Positions 1 through 10,248 of a stretch of DNA of 64,000 bases are shown in pieces. Source of the DNA: Pseudoflavitalea sp. G-6-1-2. GTDB lineage: Bacteria; Bacteroidota; Bacteroidia; Chitinophagales; Chitinophagaceae. Each line of letters begins with the position of its first letter. Positions within the stretch are counted from its first letter, which is position 1. The position numbers and the translations under genes are program-made. The stretch spans positions 1,674,001 through 1,738,000 of the forward strand of contig NZ_JABBGB010000002.1 in NCBI RefSeq assembly GCF_012927185.1. Direction: 5' to 3'. The notes under the pieces are model-generated. The model was not told the origin of the DNA. It searched no databases and worked only from the letters and a program-made list of their open reading frames with translations.

Positions 1-1
1 T

Positions 2-3000
2 CCATATGTTTACACATTTCAGTGGCAATCTTCTCCCAATGGTAATAATAGTTGGTCGAATATTTCAGGAGCTACTAACGGATCCGGATATGTGCCGGGG
101 GCATTATCTGCAACTGTTTATTATCAGTTACTCACTTATGAAAATGGTTCTGTTGTTGTATCCAATAAGGTGGTAGTAAATGTTCAGGCCGTAGCTCTTC
201 AGGGAGGGACTATTTCGCCTGCTACTCTATCTATCAATTATAACACTTCTCCAGGTCAGCTTAGTGGCACTGCAGCAACCGGCGGCAACGGCACTTATGC
301 TTACCAATGGCAGTCTTCTCCTGATAACAGCACATGGTCAAATGTTAGTGGAGCAACGGCTCTGAACTATACGCCTTCAAATCTCACCACAACAACCTAT
401 TACCGTAGACAGGTAACGAGCAATGCTGTGACTGTGAGCAGTAATACAAGTACCATAACTGTGTATCCACAATTGCAGGCAGGTAGTGTTACACCTGCAA
501 GTCTCTCGATCAATTACAATACTTCACCTGGTCAGCTAAGTGGCACAGTAGCAACAGGAGGCGATGGTACGTATGGTTATCAATGGCAGTCTTCTCCTGA
601 TAACAGTACATGGACAAATATCAGTGGGGCAACGGCTCAAAACTATACGCCAGGCAGCCTCACAGGCACTACATATTATCGCCGGCAGGTGACCAGCAAT
701 ACTGTAACGGTAAATAGCAATGTGAGCACTATCACGGTGTATCCCCAATTGCAGGCAGGCAGCATAACACCTGCAACCCTCTCGATCAATTACAATTCAT
801 CTCCCGGTCAACTTTCCGGTACTGTGGCCACTGGTGGCAATGGCACCTATGCTTATCAATGGCAGTCATCTCCTGATAATACCACATGGACCAATGTCAG
901 TGGAGCAACGGCTCAAAACTATACACCGGGCAATCTCACCACCACGACTTATTATCGTCGGCAGGTAACCAGCAATACTGTAACGGTAAACAGCAATGTG
1001 AGCACTATCACGGTGTATCCCCAATTGCAGGCTGGAAGTGTTACACCTGCAACCCTCTCGATCAATTACAATTCATCTCCCGGTCAACTTTCCGGAACTG
1101 TGGCCACTGGTGGCAATGGTACCTATGCTTACCAATGGCAGTCCTCTCCTGATAATACCACATGGACAAATGTCGGTGGAGCAACGGCTCAAAACTATAC
1201 ACCGGGCAGCCTCACAGCCACTACTTATTATCGTCGCCAGGTAACGAGCAATACTGTAACGGTAAACAGCAATTTGAGCACTATCACGGTGTACCCACAA
1301 TTGCAGGCAGGTAGTGTAACACCTGCTACTCTCTCGATCAATTACAATACATCTCCCGGTCAGATTTCCGGTACTGTGGCCACTGGTGGCAATGGAACCT
1401 ATGCTTACCAATGGCAGTCTTCTCCTGACAACAGCACATGGACCAATGTTGATGGAGCAACTGCGCAAAACTATACACCGGGCAACCTCACCGCCACTAC
1501 ATATTATCGTCGACAGGTGACCAGCAATACTGTGACGCTGAGTAGCAATGTAAGTACCATTATTGTGTATGCACAATTGCAAGCTGGTAGTGTAACACCT
1601 GCGAGCCTCTCGATCAATTACAATACTTCACCTGGTCCGCTTTCCGGAACTGTAGCTACAGGAGGGAACGGAACATATACCTATCAATGGCAGGCTTCTC
1701 CTGACAACAGCACATGGACCAATGTAAGTGGAGCAACAGCTCAAAACTATACGCCGGGCAGCCTTACAACTACTACTTATTATCGCCGGCAGGTAACCAG
1801 CAATACAGTAATGGTAATTAGCAATGTGAGCACTATCACAGTGTATCCGCAGTTGCAGGCTGGAAGTGTAACGCCTGTAAGCCTCTCGATTAATTACAAC
1901 ACTACACCAGGTCAGCTAACCGGAACGGTGGCAACTGGCGGCAACGGAACGTATACTTACCAATGGCAGTCTTCTCCTGACAACAGCACATGGACCAATG
2001 TAAGTGGAGCTACAGCACAAAACTACACACCGGGCAATCTCACCGCCACTACATATTATCGTCGGCAGGTGACTAGTAATACCGTGACGGTAAACAGCAA
2101 TGTGAGCACAATCACAGTATATCCGCAGTTGCAGGCAGGCAGCGTAACTCCTGTCACCCTCTCGATCAATTACAATTCATCTCCCGGTCAACTTTCCGGA
2201 ACTGTGGCCGCTGGTGGCAATGGTACCTATGCTTATCAATGGCAGTCTTCTCCTGATAACAGCACATGGACCAATGTAAGTGGAGCTACAGCACAAAACT
2301 ACACACCGGGCAATCTTACCGCCACTACCTATTATCGCCGGCAGGTGACCAGCAATTCAGTAACGGAGAGTAGTAATGTGAGTACCATAACCGTATTTCC
2401 AACGTTACTACCTGGAGAACTTTCGCCTGGAAGCATTTCAATTATTGCGGGTACGAGCCCCGGAATAGTAGGCGGCGCTCCAGCAAGTGGTGGCAATGGC
2501 GTATATACCTACCAGTGGGAGAACTCAACCGACAATGTTGTCTGGAATGTAATCAGTGGGGCAACTGCCAAAGATTACGATCCGGGTAGTATTAGTACAG
2601 CTATTTCTTTCAGAAGAAAAGTAACAAGCAATGGAATTACTGCCATCAGTGCGTTCATTACTATTTCCATCATACCTCCACCCGTGCAGTCACCTGCAGC
2701 ATACTCCCCATCAGTAGCAATCAATCTTATCAGAACATGGTCTCCCAGGGCCCCAATAGTTGATCCCAATGATGTGACCTTGCGGGACTATACTAACGTG
2801 CAACAGGCTACACAATACTTCGATGGATTGGGACGGCCTTTGCAGACAGTTATTAAAGAGGGATCGATGATAACCGGTGGAACAGCTATCGATCTGGTAA
2901 CGCCGGTAGTGTATGATGCGTTTGGAAGAGAAACCTATAAATACCTTCCATTTGCTGCCAACAATGCGGGTGGAAATACATCTATCACAAATGGCATATT

Positions 3001-6000
3001 CAAATACAATCCATTTCAGCAGGATTCGGCATTCAATAAACAGCAATTCGCCGGAGAAAACTATTTCTATAGCAAAACCAATTTCGAACCATCACCTCTC
3101 AGCAGAGTAACAGAAGTGTATGCTGCCGGAAATAGTTGGGCTGGCAGCGAATCGAATGCTGATGCTACTACACGTAGAAGCATCAGTACTCAATATCTCA
3201 CAAACGACCTGTCAGATTCTGTGCGTATCTGGAGAATCAACTCAGGCAATGTTGTGAGTTCAACTTCGATGTACGCCGCAGGAACCTTATATGAAACTGT
3301 TACTGCCGACGAACATAAACAAAAGTCAATTGAATACAAGGACAAGGATGGCAGAGTAATACTGAAAAAAGTACAGCTTTCGGCAACTCCATCTACCGGG
3401 CATTCCGGATGGTTATGCACCTACTATGTGTATGATGATCTGAGCAATCTCAGACTTGTTATCCAGCCCAAAGGAGTTGAAATGCTCCTGACAAGTAGTT
3501 GGTCGCTGACAGCCTCCATACTCAATGAGTTCTGCTTCCGCTATGAATACGATGAACGGAACAGAATGGTTGTAAAGAAAGTGCCAGGCGCCGGGGAAGT
3601 ATGGATGGTGTATGATGCAAGAGACAGGATTGTACTCACGCAGGATTCGTCGATGCGCAGTCAATCTAAATGGCTTTATTCTCTATACGATCAATTGAAC
3701 CGGCAATACAGCACCGGATTGTGGACCAATGCTCAAAATAGGAGCTATCATAAAACGCAGGCTTACAGCATCGTTGGTTACCCTAACCTGAGTGGGCAGA
3801 CTTTCGATGAGTTAACCCGTGCCTATTTTGATGATTATTCACAAATGACCGGCCTGCCAGCTGCCATCAAAGACTTTGATATCAGTTATGCCAGTACTTA
3901 CTTTTTACCTGCCTCTGATACACAATTTCCATTTGCGCAAACTGTAACAAAATCGAATGTTACCAAGGGGCTGGCTACCGGAGGGCTTACCAGAGTACTG
4001 GATCAAACGCCTGCTTATATGCCAGCTTCTGCAAACTTCTACGATGATAAAGGCCGGCTGATACAAACCCGGTCTCAAACCATTACCGGGGCATCGATTG
4101 CTATTACAACTCAATACAGCTGGAGTGGGCAACCACTGGTAATTGTAGAGCAACAACAGAAACCTGCTCCCAATCCCCAGCCCCATGTAATTGTAACCAA
4201 AATGGATTATGACGCATTGGGCAGGCTGCTTACCATTCGTAAAACAGTGAGCAGTAACATAAATGGCAAAGTAGTTACCAAATCCGAACAGCTGATCGCC
4301 AGCAACGAATATGATGCCTTAGGCCAACTCGTCAAAAAATCATTGGGCTCTCCTGTGATTGATTCAATGCGATACGAATACAATATCCGTGGCTGGATGC
4401 TGGGAGCAAACAGGGCGTATGCAAAAGACAGCCATCAGAATAATTACTTTGGTTTTGATCTTGGTTACGATAAGACCAACAATAACCTGATCGGCAACCA
4501 ATCCTATTCTGCAGCTCAGTATAATGGAAATATTTCCGGTACAGTATGGAAAAGCAAAGGCGACGGTGAAAAACGCAGGTATGATTTCGGATACGATGCT
4601 GCCAATCGCATACTGAAAGCAAACTTTACGCAATATACCGGAGCAGCATTTGACCTTTCCGCTGGCCTGGATTTTACCCTCAAAGACATGAGTTATGATC
4701 CCAATGGAAATATCCTGTCGATGAGCCAGCGGGGCTGGAAACTCGGTGGCAGTGCGACTATCGACAGTTTGCTGTACACCTACAATAACAGTAATAAGCT
4801 GCAAAATGTAATCGATCGTAACAATGATGTAACAACAAAACTGGGAGATTTCAGAAGCTCACAGTTGTATATGACAGCTCTCGGCAATAACAAAACAGTT
4901 GCCGCTGTTGATTATGTTTATGATGGCAATGGGAACATGATCCGCGACAGGAATAAAGACATCGGCGATGGCAGCAATAATGGCATCGTTTATAATCACC
5001 TGAATCTACCAGCAGTGATCACCGTTCGCACAACCGGTGGCGCCGTAAAAGGCACCATCACTTATACCTATGATGCCACCGGTGCAAAATTGAAAAAGAC
5101 AGTGCAGGAAACTGGTCTTCCTGTAAAGACAACCTTATATCTCGGAAGCTCCGTTTACGAAAACGACACCCTCCAGTTTATTGGGAACGAGGAAGGCCGC
5201 CTCCGGTATGCAAAACAGTATTACCTCAATGGCAGCAATGATTACAAATATTTCTATGATTATTTCCTGAAAGATCATTTGGGCAATGTTCGTGTGGTGC
5301 TGACTGAGCAAAAGGATACAGCCGCATATATGGCCACTATGGAAGCGGCCTACAGAAACAAAGAAAATGCGCTGTTCTTCAAGATACCCGAAACGGCTTA
5401 TCCAAAGTCTGCTGTGCCAGGAGGTTACCCGGCAGACAACACCACTAATCCCAATGATTCACTGGCCAGAGTAAATGGTAGTGGGCAGAAAGTAGGCCCA
5501 TCATTGGTGTTGAAAGTAATGAGTGGTGATAGGATAGATCTTGCAGTGAAATCGTTTTACAGAGGAAGCGGTTCAGCCGGATCTACGAGCGATCCGATTG
5601 TTGACCTCATTAGTGTGCTGGCAGGTGGAGTTGTGGGAGTATCCGGCGATACAAAAGGCACCCTGCCACAGCTGAATAATACCAGTAATAGTCCATTGTT
5701 GGGCGTGTTGAATAGTTTCCGGACGAACAATAACCCTACCCCTCCAGCAAAACCGAAAGCTTATCTGAACTGGATTCTGCTGGATGAACAACTGAAATAT
5801 GTGAGTACAGGAAGCGGGGCGATGCCCGTTGGAAATGCAGATGTATTGACGACGCTTGCCCCAGGCACGGTAAATATATCAAAGAATGGATTTTTGTATA
5901 TTTATGTAAGTAATGAAACCCAGAACTGGGATGTGTTCTTTGATAACCTGAGTGTGCAGCATTTTACAGGGCCGATGTCGGAAGAAACCCATTATTATCC

Positions 6001-6898
6001 GTACGGGTTGACGATGGCGGGGATTAGTTCGAAGGCTGCAGGAAGGCTTGATAACAGGATCAAATACAATGGGTATGAATTGCAGGCAAGAGAATTTTCC
6101 GATGGAAATGGATTGGAATGGTATGATTACAAACATCGGTTTTATGATAATCAGATAGGGAGGTTTTTCTGTGAAGATAGATTAGCATCTGAATATCCTT
6201 ATTATACTCCTTATCAATTTGCGGGTAATGAAGTGCCTAATGCAATTGACCTGGATGGGCTTGAACCAGCTGCTCCATATTACAGCACCAAATGGGGATG
6301 GAGAGAATCACCTGCTGGAGATAAATTTAAGGTGAAAGTACCAGAAAACGCGATTAAACCCAATAGTAGCAATCCATCCATAGGGCTGGGCATATCCCTG
6401 GTCCTGGATTTTATTCCTATTGTTGGCCAGGCAAAGAGTATAATTGAGGCTGGAACAGGAGAAGATTTAGTTACCGGTGACAAGATTTCAGATGGACAGA
6501 GATTATTGGGTGTGGTTCCGTATTTTGGGAAATTCAATAAAGCAGGAAAAGTATTAAATCATGCTGATGAAGTTGCAGATGTTGTAAAGCATGTAGATGA
6601 GGTGGCTGATGCCGCTAAGGGGGGAAAAGAACTATTTAACTTTACTGGTAAGGCAGCAAGTCGAATGGCTGATAAAGCGAGGGCTATTCCAATACAGACT
6701 ATGGATGAAATAATAAAAGCTCCAATGTCCGTAGTTAAAGATCCACAGGGTACAATGGCACTAATGCATTATTCACAAATGTGGAAGAATGGCAAGCTTT
6801 ATAATGTAGAGGTTTTATACGATAAAGGAGCTAATACAATAATGCACTTTAAATATACCCAAAAGCCTTTGGGTTCTCTGCCTGCAATAAAAAAATAA
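2..6898 (+). CDS. RHS-repeat polymorphic toxin protein (5'-truncated by window edge)
   Basis: The reading frame is open from base 2, and its first residues already match the repeat module, so the true start lies upstream and the ATG at 92 is internal. Order seen: eight near-identical 92-residue modules with the YQWQSSPDN and GATAQNYTPG signatures (about 197-2404), a diverged ninth module (2405-2680), a DUF6443-like segment (YFDGLGRPLQTVIKEG), YD/RHS repeats, the RHS core (PYGL at about 5999 through GRFFCEDR to DLDGLEP at about 6267), then a variable tail. The tail has a hydrophobic LDFIPIVGQAK...DLVTG segment like the pre-toxin PT-TG domain, then about 85 residues that should be the toxin warhead. 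Its chemistry is not recognised; the H/K/Y-rich small fold could be a nuclease. Such proteins are normally exported and used in contact-dependent competition. The gene is followed three bases later by a likely immunity gene. Confidence 0.9.
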   Translation, partial: PYVYTFQWQSSPNGNNSWSNISGATNGSGYVPGALSATVYYQLLTYENGSVVVSNKVVVNVQAVALQGGTISPATLSINYNTSPGQLSGTAATGGNGTYAYQWQSSPDNSTWSNVSGATALNYTPSNLTTTTYYRRQVTSNAVTVSSNTSTITVYPQLQAGSVTPASLSINYNTSPGQLSGTVATGGDGTYGYQWQSSPDNSTWTNISGATAQNYTPGSLTGTTYYRRQVTSNTVTVNSNVSTITVYPQLQAGSITPATLSINYNSSPGQLSGTVATGGNGTYAYQWQSSPDNTTWTNVSGATAQNYTPGNLTTTTYYRRQVTSNTVTVNSNVSTITVYPQLQAGSVTPATLSINYNSSPGQLSGTVATGGNGTYAYQWQSSPDNTTWTNVGGATAQNYTPGSLTATTYYRRQVTSNTVTVNSNLSTITVYPQLQAGSVTPATLSINYNTSPGQISGTVATGGNGTYAYQWQSSPDNSTWTNVDGATAQNYTPGNLTATTYYRRQVTSNTVTLSSNVSTIIVYAQLQAGSVTPASLSINYNTSPGPLSGTVATGGNGTYTYQWQASPDNSTWTNVSGATAQNYTPGSLTTTTYYRRQVTSNTVMVISNVSTITVYPQLQAGSVTPVSLSINYNTTPGQLTGTVATGGNGTYTYQWQSSPDNSTWTNVSGATAQNYTPGNLTATTYYRRQVTSNTVTVNSNVSTITVYPQLQAGSVTPVTLSINYNSSPGQLSGTVAAGGNGTYAYQWQSSPDNSTWTNVSGATAQNYTPGNLTATTYYRRQVTSNSVTESSNVSTITVFPTLLPGELSPGSISIIAGTSPGIVGGAPASGGNGVYTYQWENSTDNVVWNVISGATAKDYDPGSISTAISFRRKVTSNGITAISAFITISIIPPPVQSPAAYSPSVAINLIRTWSPRAPIVDPNDVTLRDYTNVQQATQYFDGLGRPLQTVIKEGSMITGGTAIDLVTPVVYDAFGRETYKYLPFAANNAGGNTSITNGIFKYNPFQQDSAFNKQQFAGENYFYSKTNFEPSPLSRVTEVYAAGNSWAGSESNADATTRRSISTQYLTNDLSDSVRIWRINSGNVVSSTSMYAAGTLYETVTADEHKQKSIEYKDKDGRVILKKVQLSATPSTGHSGWLCTYYVYDDLSNLRLVIQPKGVEMLLTSSWSLTASILNEFCFRYEYDERNRMVVKKVPGAGEVWMVYDARDRIVLTQDSSMRSQSKWLYSLYDQLNRQYSTGLWTNAQNRSYHKTQAYSIVGYPNLSGQTFDELTRAYFDDYSQMTGLPAAIKDFDISYASTYFLPASDTQFPFAQTVTKSNVTKGLATGGLTRVLDQTPAYMPASANFYDDKGRLIQTRSQTITGASIAITTQYSWSGQPLVIVEQQQKPAPNPQPHVIVTKMDYDALGRLLTIRKTVSSNINGKVVTKSEQLIASNEYDALGQLVKKSLGSPVIDSMRYEYNIRGWMLGANRAYAKDSHQNNYFGFDLGYDKTNNNLIGNQSYSAAQYNGNISGTVWKSKGDGEKRRYDFGYDAANRILKANFTQYTGAAFDLSAGLDFTLKDMSYDPNGNILSMSQRGWKLGGSATIDSLLYTYNNSNKLQNVIDRNNDVTTKLGDFRSSQLYMTALGNNKTVAAVDYVYDGNGNMIRDRNKDIGDGSNNGIVYNHLNLPAVITVRTTGGAVKGTITYTYDATGAKLKKTVQETGLPVKTTLYLGSSVYENDTLQFIGNEEGRLRYAKQYYLNGSNDYKYFYDYFLKDHLGNVRVVLTEQKDTAAYMATMEAAYRNKENALFFKIPETAYPKSAVPGGYPADNTTNPNDSLARVNGSGQKVGPSLVLKVMSGDRIDLAVKSFYRGSGSAGSTSDPIVDLISVLAGGVVGVSGDTKGTLPQLNNTSNSPLLGVLNSFRTNNNPTPPAKPKAYLNWILLDEQLKYVSTGSGAMPVGNADVLTTLAPGTVNISKNGFLYIYVSNETQNWDVFFDNLSVQHFTGPMSEETHYYPYGLTMAGISSKAAGRLDNRIKYNGYELQAREFSDGNGLEWYDYKHRFYDNQIGRFFCEDRLASEYPYYTPYQFAGNEVPNAIDLDGLEPAAPYYSTKWGWRESPAGDKFKVKVPENAIKPNSSNPSIGLGISLVLDFIPIVGQAKSIIEAGTGEDLVTGDKISDGQRLLGVVPYFGKFNKAGKVLNHADEVADVVKHVDEVADAAKGGKELFNFTGKAASRMADKARAIPIQTMDEIIKAPMSVVKDPQGTMALMHYSQMWKNGKLYNVEVLYDKGANTIMHFKYTQKPLGSLPAIKK
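197..2680 (+). repeat. Tandem 276-bp coding repeats in the RHS gene
   Basis: Units start at about 197, 473, 749, 1025, 1301, 1577, 1853 and 2129, exactly 276 bp (92 codons) apart. A ninth, diverged unit starts at about 2405. Adjacent units share long identical stretches at DNA level, for example the CTCTCGATCAATTACAA block, so copy number can change by recombination or gene conversion. Each unit encodes one Ig-like or fibronectin-like beta-sandwich module, probably a stalk. A further partial module is cut by the left window edge. Confidence 0.9.
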
Positions 6899-6901
6899 GC
6901 T

Positions 6902-7201
6902 ATGTTTGAAAAGAACGATAAACGAAGATTATATCAGTTAATGGATATGTATTTGTCAGGTAATATTAGTGACAAGGTTTTTTGTGATGAATTTTACTAT
7001 TCTTATGATTTAGAAATTGATCTTGATACCCTTACTGATATTGAAAAGAAAGCATTTTCGGAGTTAAGCACTGTTTCGGATAGATTTTCTGAATTTGAAG
7101 AAGATCATATCAAATATCCTAAAGGTTTTTATACCTCAGAAGAGTTAAAGCAAAAAATAACCGAAACGAAAGAGAAATTACAAGAACAAAGCTCGCAGTA
7201 G
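6902..7201 (+). CDS. Candidate immunity protein for the upstream RHS toxin
   Basis: This gene encodes a 99-residue acidic cytosolic protein with no signal peptide or membrane segment. It starts three bases after the RHS stop codon, the classic place for a cognate immunity gene. The sequence (YLSGNISDKVFCDEFYYSYD, then FSELSTVSDRFSEFEEDH and a helical end) resembles small all-helical colicin-type immunity proteins that carry an F-E-E-D-H or similar acidic patch. By inference it binds and neutralises the toxin tail encoded just upstream. The family name is uncertain; the position is the stronger argument. Confidence 0.7.
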   Translation: MFEKNDKRRLYQLMDMYLSGNISDKVFCDEFYYSYDLEIDLDTLTDIEKKAFSELSTVSDRFSEFEEDHIKYPKGFYTSEELKQKITETKEKLQEQSSQ

Positions 7202-7558
7202 CGGGCTTCTTAAATCACTTAATTCCTTGGAATTTCTGAGAAAGTAAGGAACTGTGGTCTTATATACGCCCTCCAAAAGTGGTTTTACAGGAGGCTATAT
7301 ATTGAGATTGATCACAGTTTTCTTTTATCCTGTATTCTTTGTCGCATTTATGAACAGGCATGTTCGGCAACTTTATCATGTAACCAGGCATATTTAATTT
7401 TAGGACAAAGAAGAACAAACTCTTATAAAAGAAGAAAATTTATCCAAATTCTCCATTTTGGTATGGAATAACAAGATTATCTGCTTCAGAAATTTCACAT
7501 CCAGTAATATTTGAATTTTTGATGTACCTCCAATTACTAAGAGAATAACAGCAGAACT
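7202..7558 (+). other. Gene-free AT-rich spacer after the toxin-immunity pair
   Basis: No convincing open frame is seen in either direction; the 84-codon minus-strand frame at 7400-7654 overlaps the next gene and has no recognisable features. The stretch lies where displaced toxin ends usually accumulate and may be eroded coding DNA, but no specific similarity can be claimed. Confidence 0.5.
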
Positions 7559-8047
7559 ATGAGAACAAATACTAAAATAGGTGATGTATTTTCTGCTAAA
7601 GTAAACAGTAATAAAAAGAAATATTTTCAGTACATTATTAGTGATATTACTCAATTAAACAGTGATGTAATCAGAGTATTCAAAAACTCATATCCAATTG
7701 ATTCCAATCCCGATTTAAATGATGTCATTAGTGGAGAGGTGGAGTTTTATGCACATTGTATTACCAAATTGGGAGTTAAGATGGGGTATTGGAATTTAAT
7801 AGGTAATATACCAGATGTTGGAAGAACTGATCATATCCTGTTTAGAGATAGTGGCGACTATGGAAACCCTACAATAAAAGTGTCCCAAGATTGGTGGGTG
7901 TGGAAAATTAATGAAGATCAGAAAAGGGTTGGAGAATTATTAGGAGAAAATCAAAAAGCAGAAGTTGGGCTGGTTATTAATCCTGAAAGTATAGTTTATC
8001 GAATGCGAACTGGTGAATATGATTTTAAAGCCTATCCGACATTCTAA
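7559..8047 (+). CDS. Orphan immunity protein, Imm26-like
   Basis: This is a 162-residue cytosolic protein. Its start (TKIGDVFSAKVN...KYFQYI) matches the way Imm26-type proteins begin (GDVF.., beta-rich, then a reading of Y/F residues). A WWVWKINEDQKRVG stretch and a short beta-rich end follow. There is no signal sequence. It stands alone, about 360 bases after the RHS immunity gene and without its own toxin, which fits a retained immunity gene against rival toxins. The Imm26 assignment is from memory of the family pattern and is only moderately sure. Confidence 0.5.
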   Translation: MRTNTKIGDVFSAKVNSNKKKYFQYIISDITQLNSDVIRVFKNSYPIDSNPDLNDVISGEVEFYAHCITKLGVKMGYWNLIGNIPDVGRTDHILFRDSGDYGNPTIKVSQDWWVWKINEDQKRVGELLGENQKAEVGLVINPESIVYRMRTGEYDFKAYPTF

Positions 8048-8116
8048 AACACTAATATTATTTAGTAGCAGATATCGATATTAACCATGCAAACTGTCAG
8101 ACTATTGGACTTGTGA

Positions 8117-8395
8117 AATAGAAAACAGGGCACTATTTTGAATAATATAACTAACGAAATAAGAGAAGCACTAAATGCGGGGATAAAAATTCTAGCAACA
8201 AAAGGTTTTAAAGGAGGAATAGAATATGATCCTAAAACAGGAGCGAAAACGTTTTCATTTAAAGGCTGGGATTCGGCAGTTAATGGTTATAATGGGAAAG
8301 GAGCCAATAAATATGGACAAGACTATGGTGCATCAATTACTAATATGATCAAAAACGCACAAATACCCAAGAGGGAAAACTATGTACAACCTTAG
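8117..8395 (+). pseudogene. Displaced toxin C-terminal fragment (orphan RHS end)
   Basis: The frame is open from 8117 (after a TGA at 8114-8116), with a TTG at 8138 as the only near start and no ATG. It encodes about 92 residues ending in KTFSFKGWDSAVNGYNGKGANKYGQDYG and a short basic tail. A short basic globular end without a proper start, directly followed by an overlapping gene, is the usual look of an orphan toxin tip displaced from an RHS gene. There is no RHS core PYGL motif in front of it. It could alternatively be a small real gene using TTG. Toxin activity is not recognised. Confidence 0.4.
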
Positions 8396-9113
8396 ATTTA
8401 TGTCGTCTTTACTATTACTAATAATATTGTTAAATAATAGTTGCACCGATAATAGAAACAAAAAAAGTAATAAAAATATCAAAAGCCCTAAGATTGTTAA
8501 TTGCTTCATAGTAAAACCTATAAGAGAAGACAGCAAGTCGAAACTTCCTTCTGATATAAAATTCATGAAAGAACCTTTGGAGAAACTCTTAAAGAGAATC
8601 AATAATAACGAAAATATTAATTATGATTCGGCCATGTCGATGGTTACCGGCTTTGAAAAGCAAAAAGAAATTTATGTGAATAGTGGTTGTGTCCAATACC
8701 TGAATAACCCTGACAGTATCAACCTAATGGATTTATACTTTTACTCTGGGAATTATACAAAAGTGATGAATCATTCAATCATTAAGTTTATTAGATCTTA
8801 TGACAAGAATGTTCATAAAATGGGAAAGGCAAAAATATATGAATATAGATTAAACGGAGTTGCTGAAACAGAGCCGCATTGTATGTATATAATACTGAAA
8901 GATCAGAGTGAAGAGGAACAAAGAATTGGGCGGGATCATACTGGCATTGTTTTTTGTTCGGATGGAATGAACTGGATAGAATTGCCAGAAAAAAAAGGTT
9001 CCATGCCTAAACTCATCCAAATGATTCGAAGAGGTATGGAGTTTGAAATTCCGCTATATTATGATAGTTCGAGATTTATACCTATTGGACATTATAAAAT
9101 TGGAGACTGGTAA
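8382..9113 (+). CDS. Lipoprotein of unknown function, candidate immunity protein
   Basis: The 243-residue product begins with a hydrophobic stretch and a lipobox-like LLNNSC (Cys at residue 21), so it is probably a lipoprotein. The mature part is lysine-rich and hydrophilic, without a domain I recognise. The start codon lies 14 bases inside the preceding toxin-tip fragment, which suggests the two travelled as a pair. Membrane-anchored immunity proteins are known in polymorphic toxin loci, so that role is inferred here, not shown. Very AT-rich codon use marks it as accessory DNA. Confidence 0.6.
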   Translation: MYNLRFMSSLLLLIILLNNSCTDNRNKKSNKNIKSPKIVNCFIVKPIREDSKSKLPSDIKFMKEPLEKLLKRINNNENINYDSAMSMVTGFEKQKEIYVNSGCVQYLNNPDSINLMDLYFYSGNYTKVMNHSIIKFIRSYDKNVHKMGKAKIYEYRLNGVAETEPHCMYIILKDQSEEEQRIGRDHTGIVFCSDGMNWIELPEKKGSMPKLIQMIRRGMEFEIPLYYDSSRFIPIGHYKIGDW

Positions 9114-9242
9114 TACCCGAAACGAAACAGATGATTCTTGAGGTAGATCTTGAATAGGAGCACAAAGAGGCGGAATATACGAACCATAAGCCTCTCACTT
9201 CAGTACCCTGATCAAGAATATTATTGAACACAGATATCATCA

Positions 9243-9962
9243 ATGATAAGTCACAATTATTTCATTGTACTGGGGTTGTCAATAGCGGGATGTTCTGAAC
9301 AACCGCAAAAAAATCCCAACTACGTTTCGACAATTAGTTCTACGGTAAACATTTTCGATTCAGTGGTTGCCAGAATTGAACTCAATAAGAGCGTCACAGT
9401 CGATGAAGCATTCTTAAAACAATGGTTCAAAGCGCAAATCCTTCAAAAGGATTATTCATTTGAATTAAAGAAAACAGATCTTTCAAAATTGGGAGTTACT
9501 GTTTATAAAGTTATTTTATTCAACGCTGCCCCTAATATACTACAACGCAATTACTCATTCATTTTATTCACAAGTGAAAATGAATTATTCCTGCTTCCGA
9601 TTGAAATCAATCAACTCATCGACATCAATGGAAGTCTGATGGTTGGAGGTTATTACAACTATCGGGAATTTGACTACTATCAGATATTTGATCTGAAGTC
9701 GGAGGGACTGAAACGAATACTCGACACCAGAGAAACAGGAGATTCAGATGTGAAAGTTGGGTATCATCGGGATGATGATTGTGTGGAATATAGCCCGGAG
9801 CGACTTAATTTCGAGTATGATGCTAAAAAGCGAAAAATCATATTTACGGGAGACATGCTGTTTTTCTGTAAAGGAACTGAAGACCGAAATCCAACAAGGA
9901 AACAGCCTGTAAAAGCTGATAAGTTAAGAATCGAATTTTCCTATCTTAATCAAAAATGGTAG
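9243..9962 (+). CDS. Second lipoprotein of unknown function
   Basis: The product has 239 residues with a signal peptide and lipobox (LGLSIAGC, Cys at residue 17). The mature domain mixes beta strands and acidic patches and ends in a GTEDRNPTRKQPVKADKLRIEF segment. No family is recognised. That end segment recurs as a loose DNA fragment at 10803-10863, so the gene once had a neighbour of the same kind. A role in immunity is possible from its place in the RHS tail but is inference only. Confidence 0.6.
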   Translation: MISHNYFIVLGLSIAGCSEQPQKNPNYVSTISSTVNIFDSVVARIELNKSVTVDEAFLKQWFKAQILQKDYSFELKKTDLSKLGVTVYKVILFNAAPNILQRNYSFILFTSENELFLLPIEINQLIDINGSLMVGGYYNYREFDYYQIFDLKSEGLKRILDTRETGDSDVKVGYHRDDDCVEYSPERLNFEYDAKKRKIIFTGDMLFFCKGTEDRNPTRKQPVKADKLRIEFSYLNQKW

Positions 9963-10248
9963 TATGAAATGAAATCAGTTTATCCTTTTTGGTAAAGTAT
10001 AAGCTCTTTAAATCGCTCTAAATTGGGAGAACGTCTATTGAAAAAACGCTCCCCCAATTTAATCTTACAGAGAAATCTACAAGCCAAATATTTTCGGTTG
10101 ACCTACCTTGTATACAATTATGAGATACTACTAACCTAGGTAAATTTTATTAGACCAATAAACATAAATAATGTACCGGATGCCCCAATCGTAAAACCAC
10201 CTATCTCCTTCCCTCATTTTATTCCAAAGGGGAAACGTTAATAAATGT

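Noticed and set aside
1073-1582. Long minus-strand frame opposite the RHS repeats
   Set aside because: It mirrors the repetitive plus-strand gene and has repeat-derived residues only; no independent coding signs.
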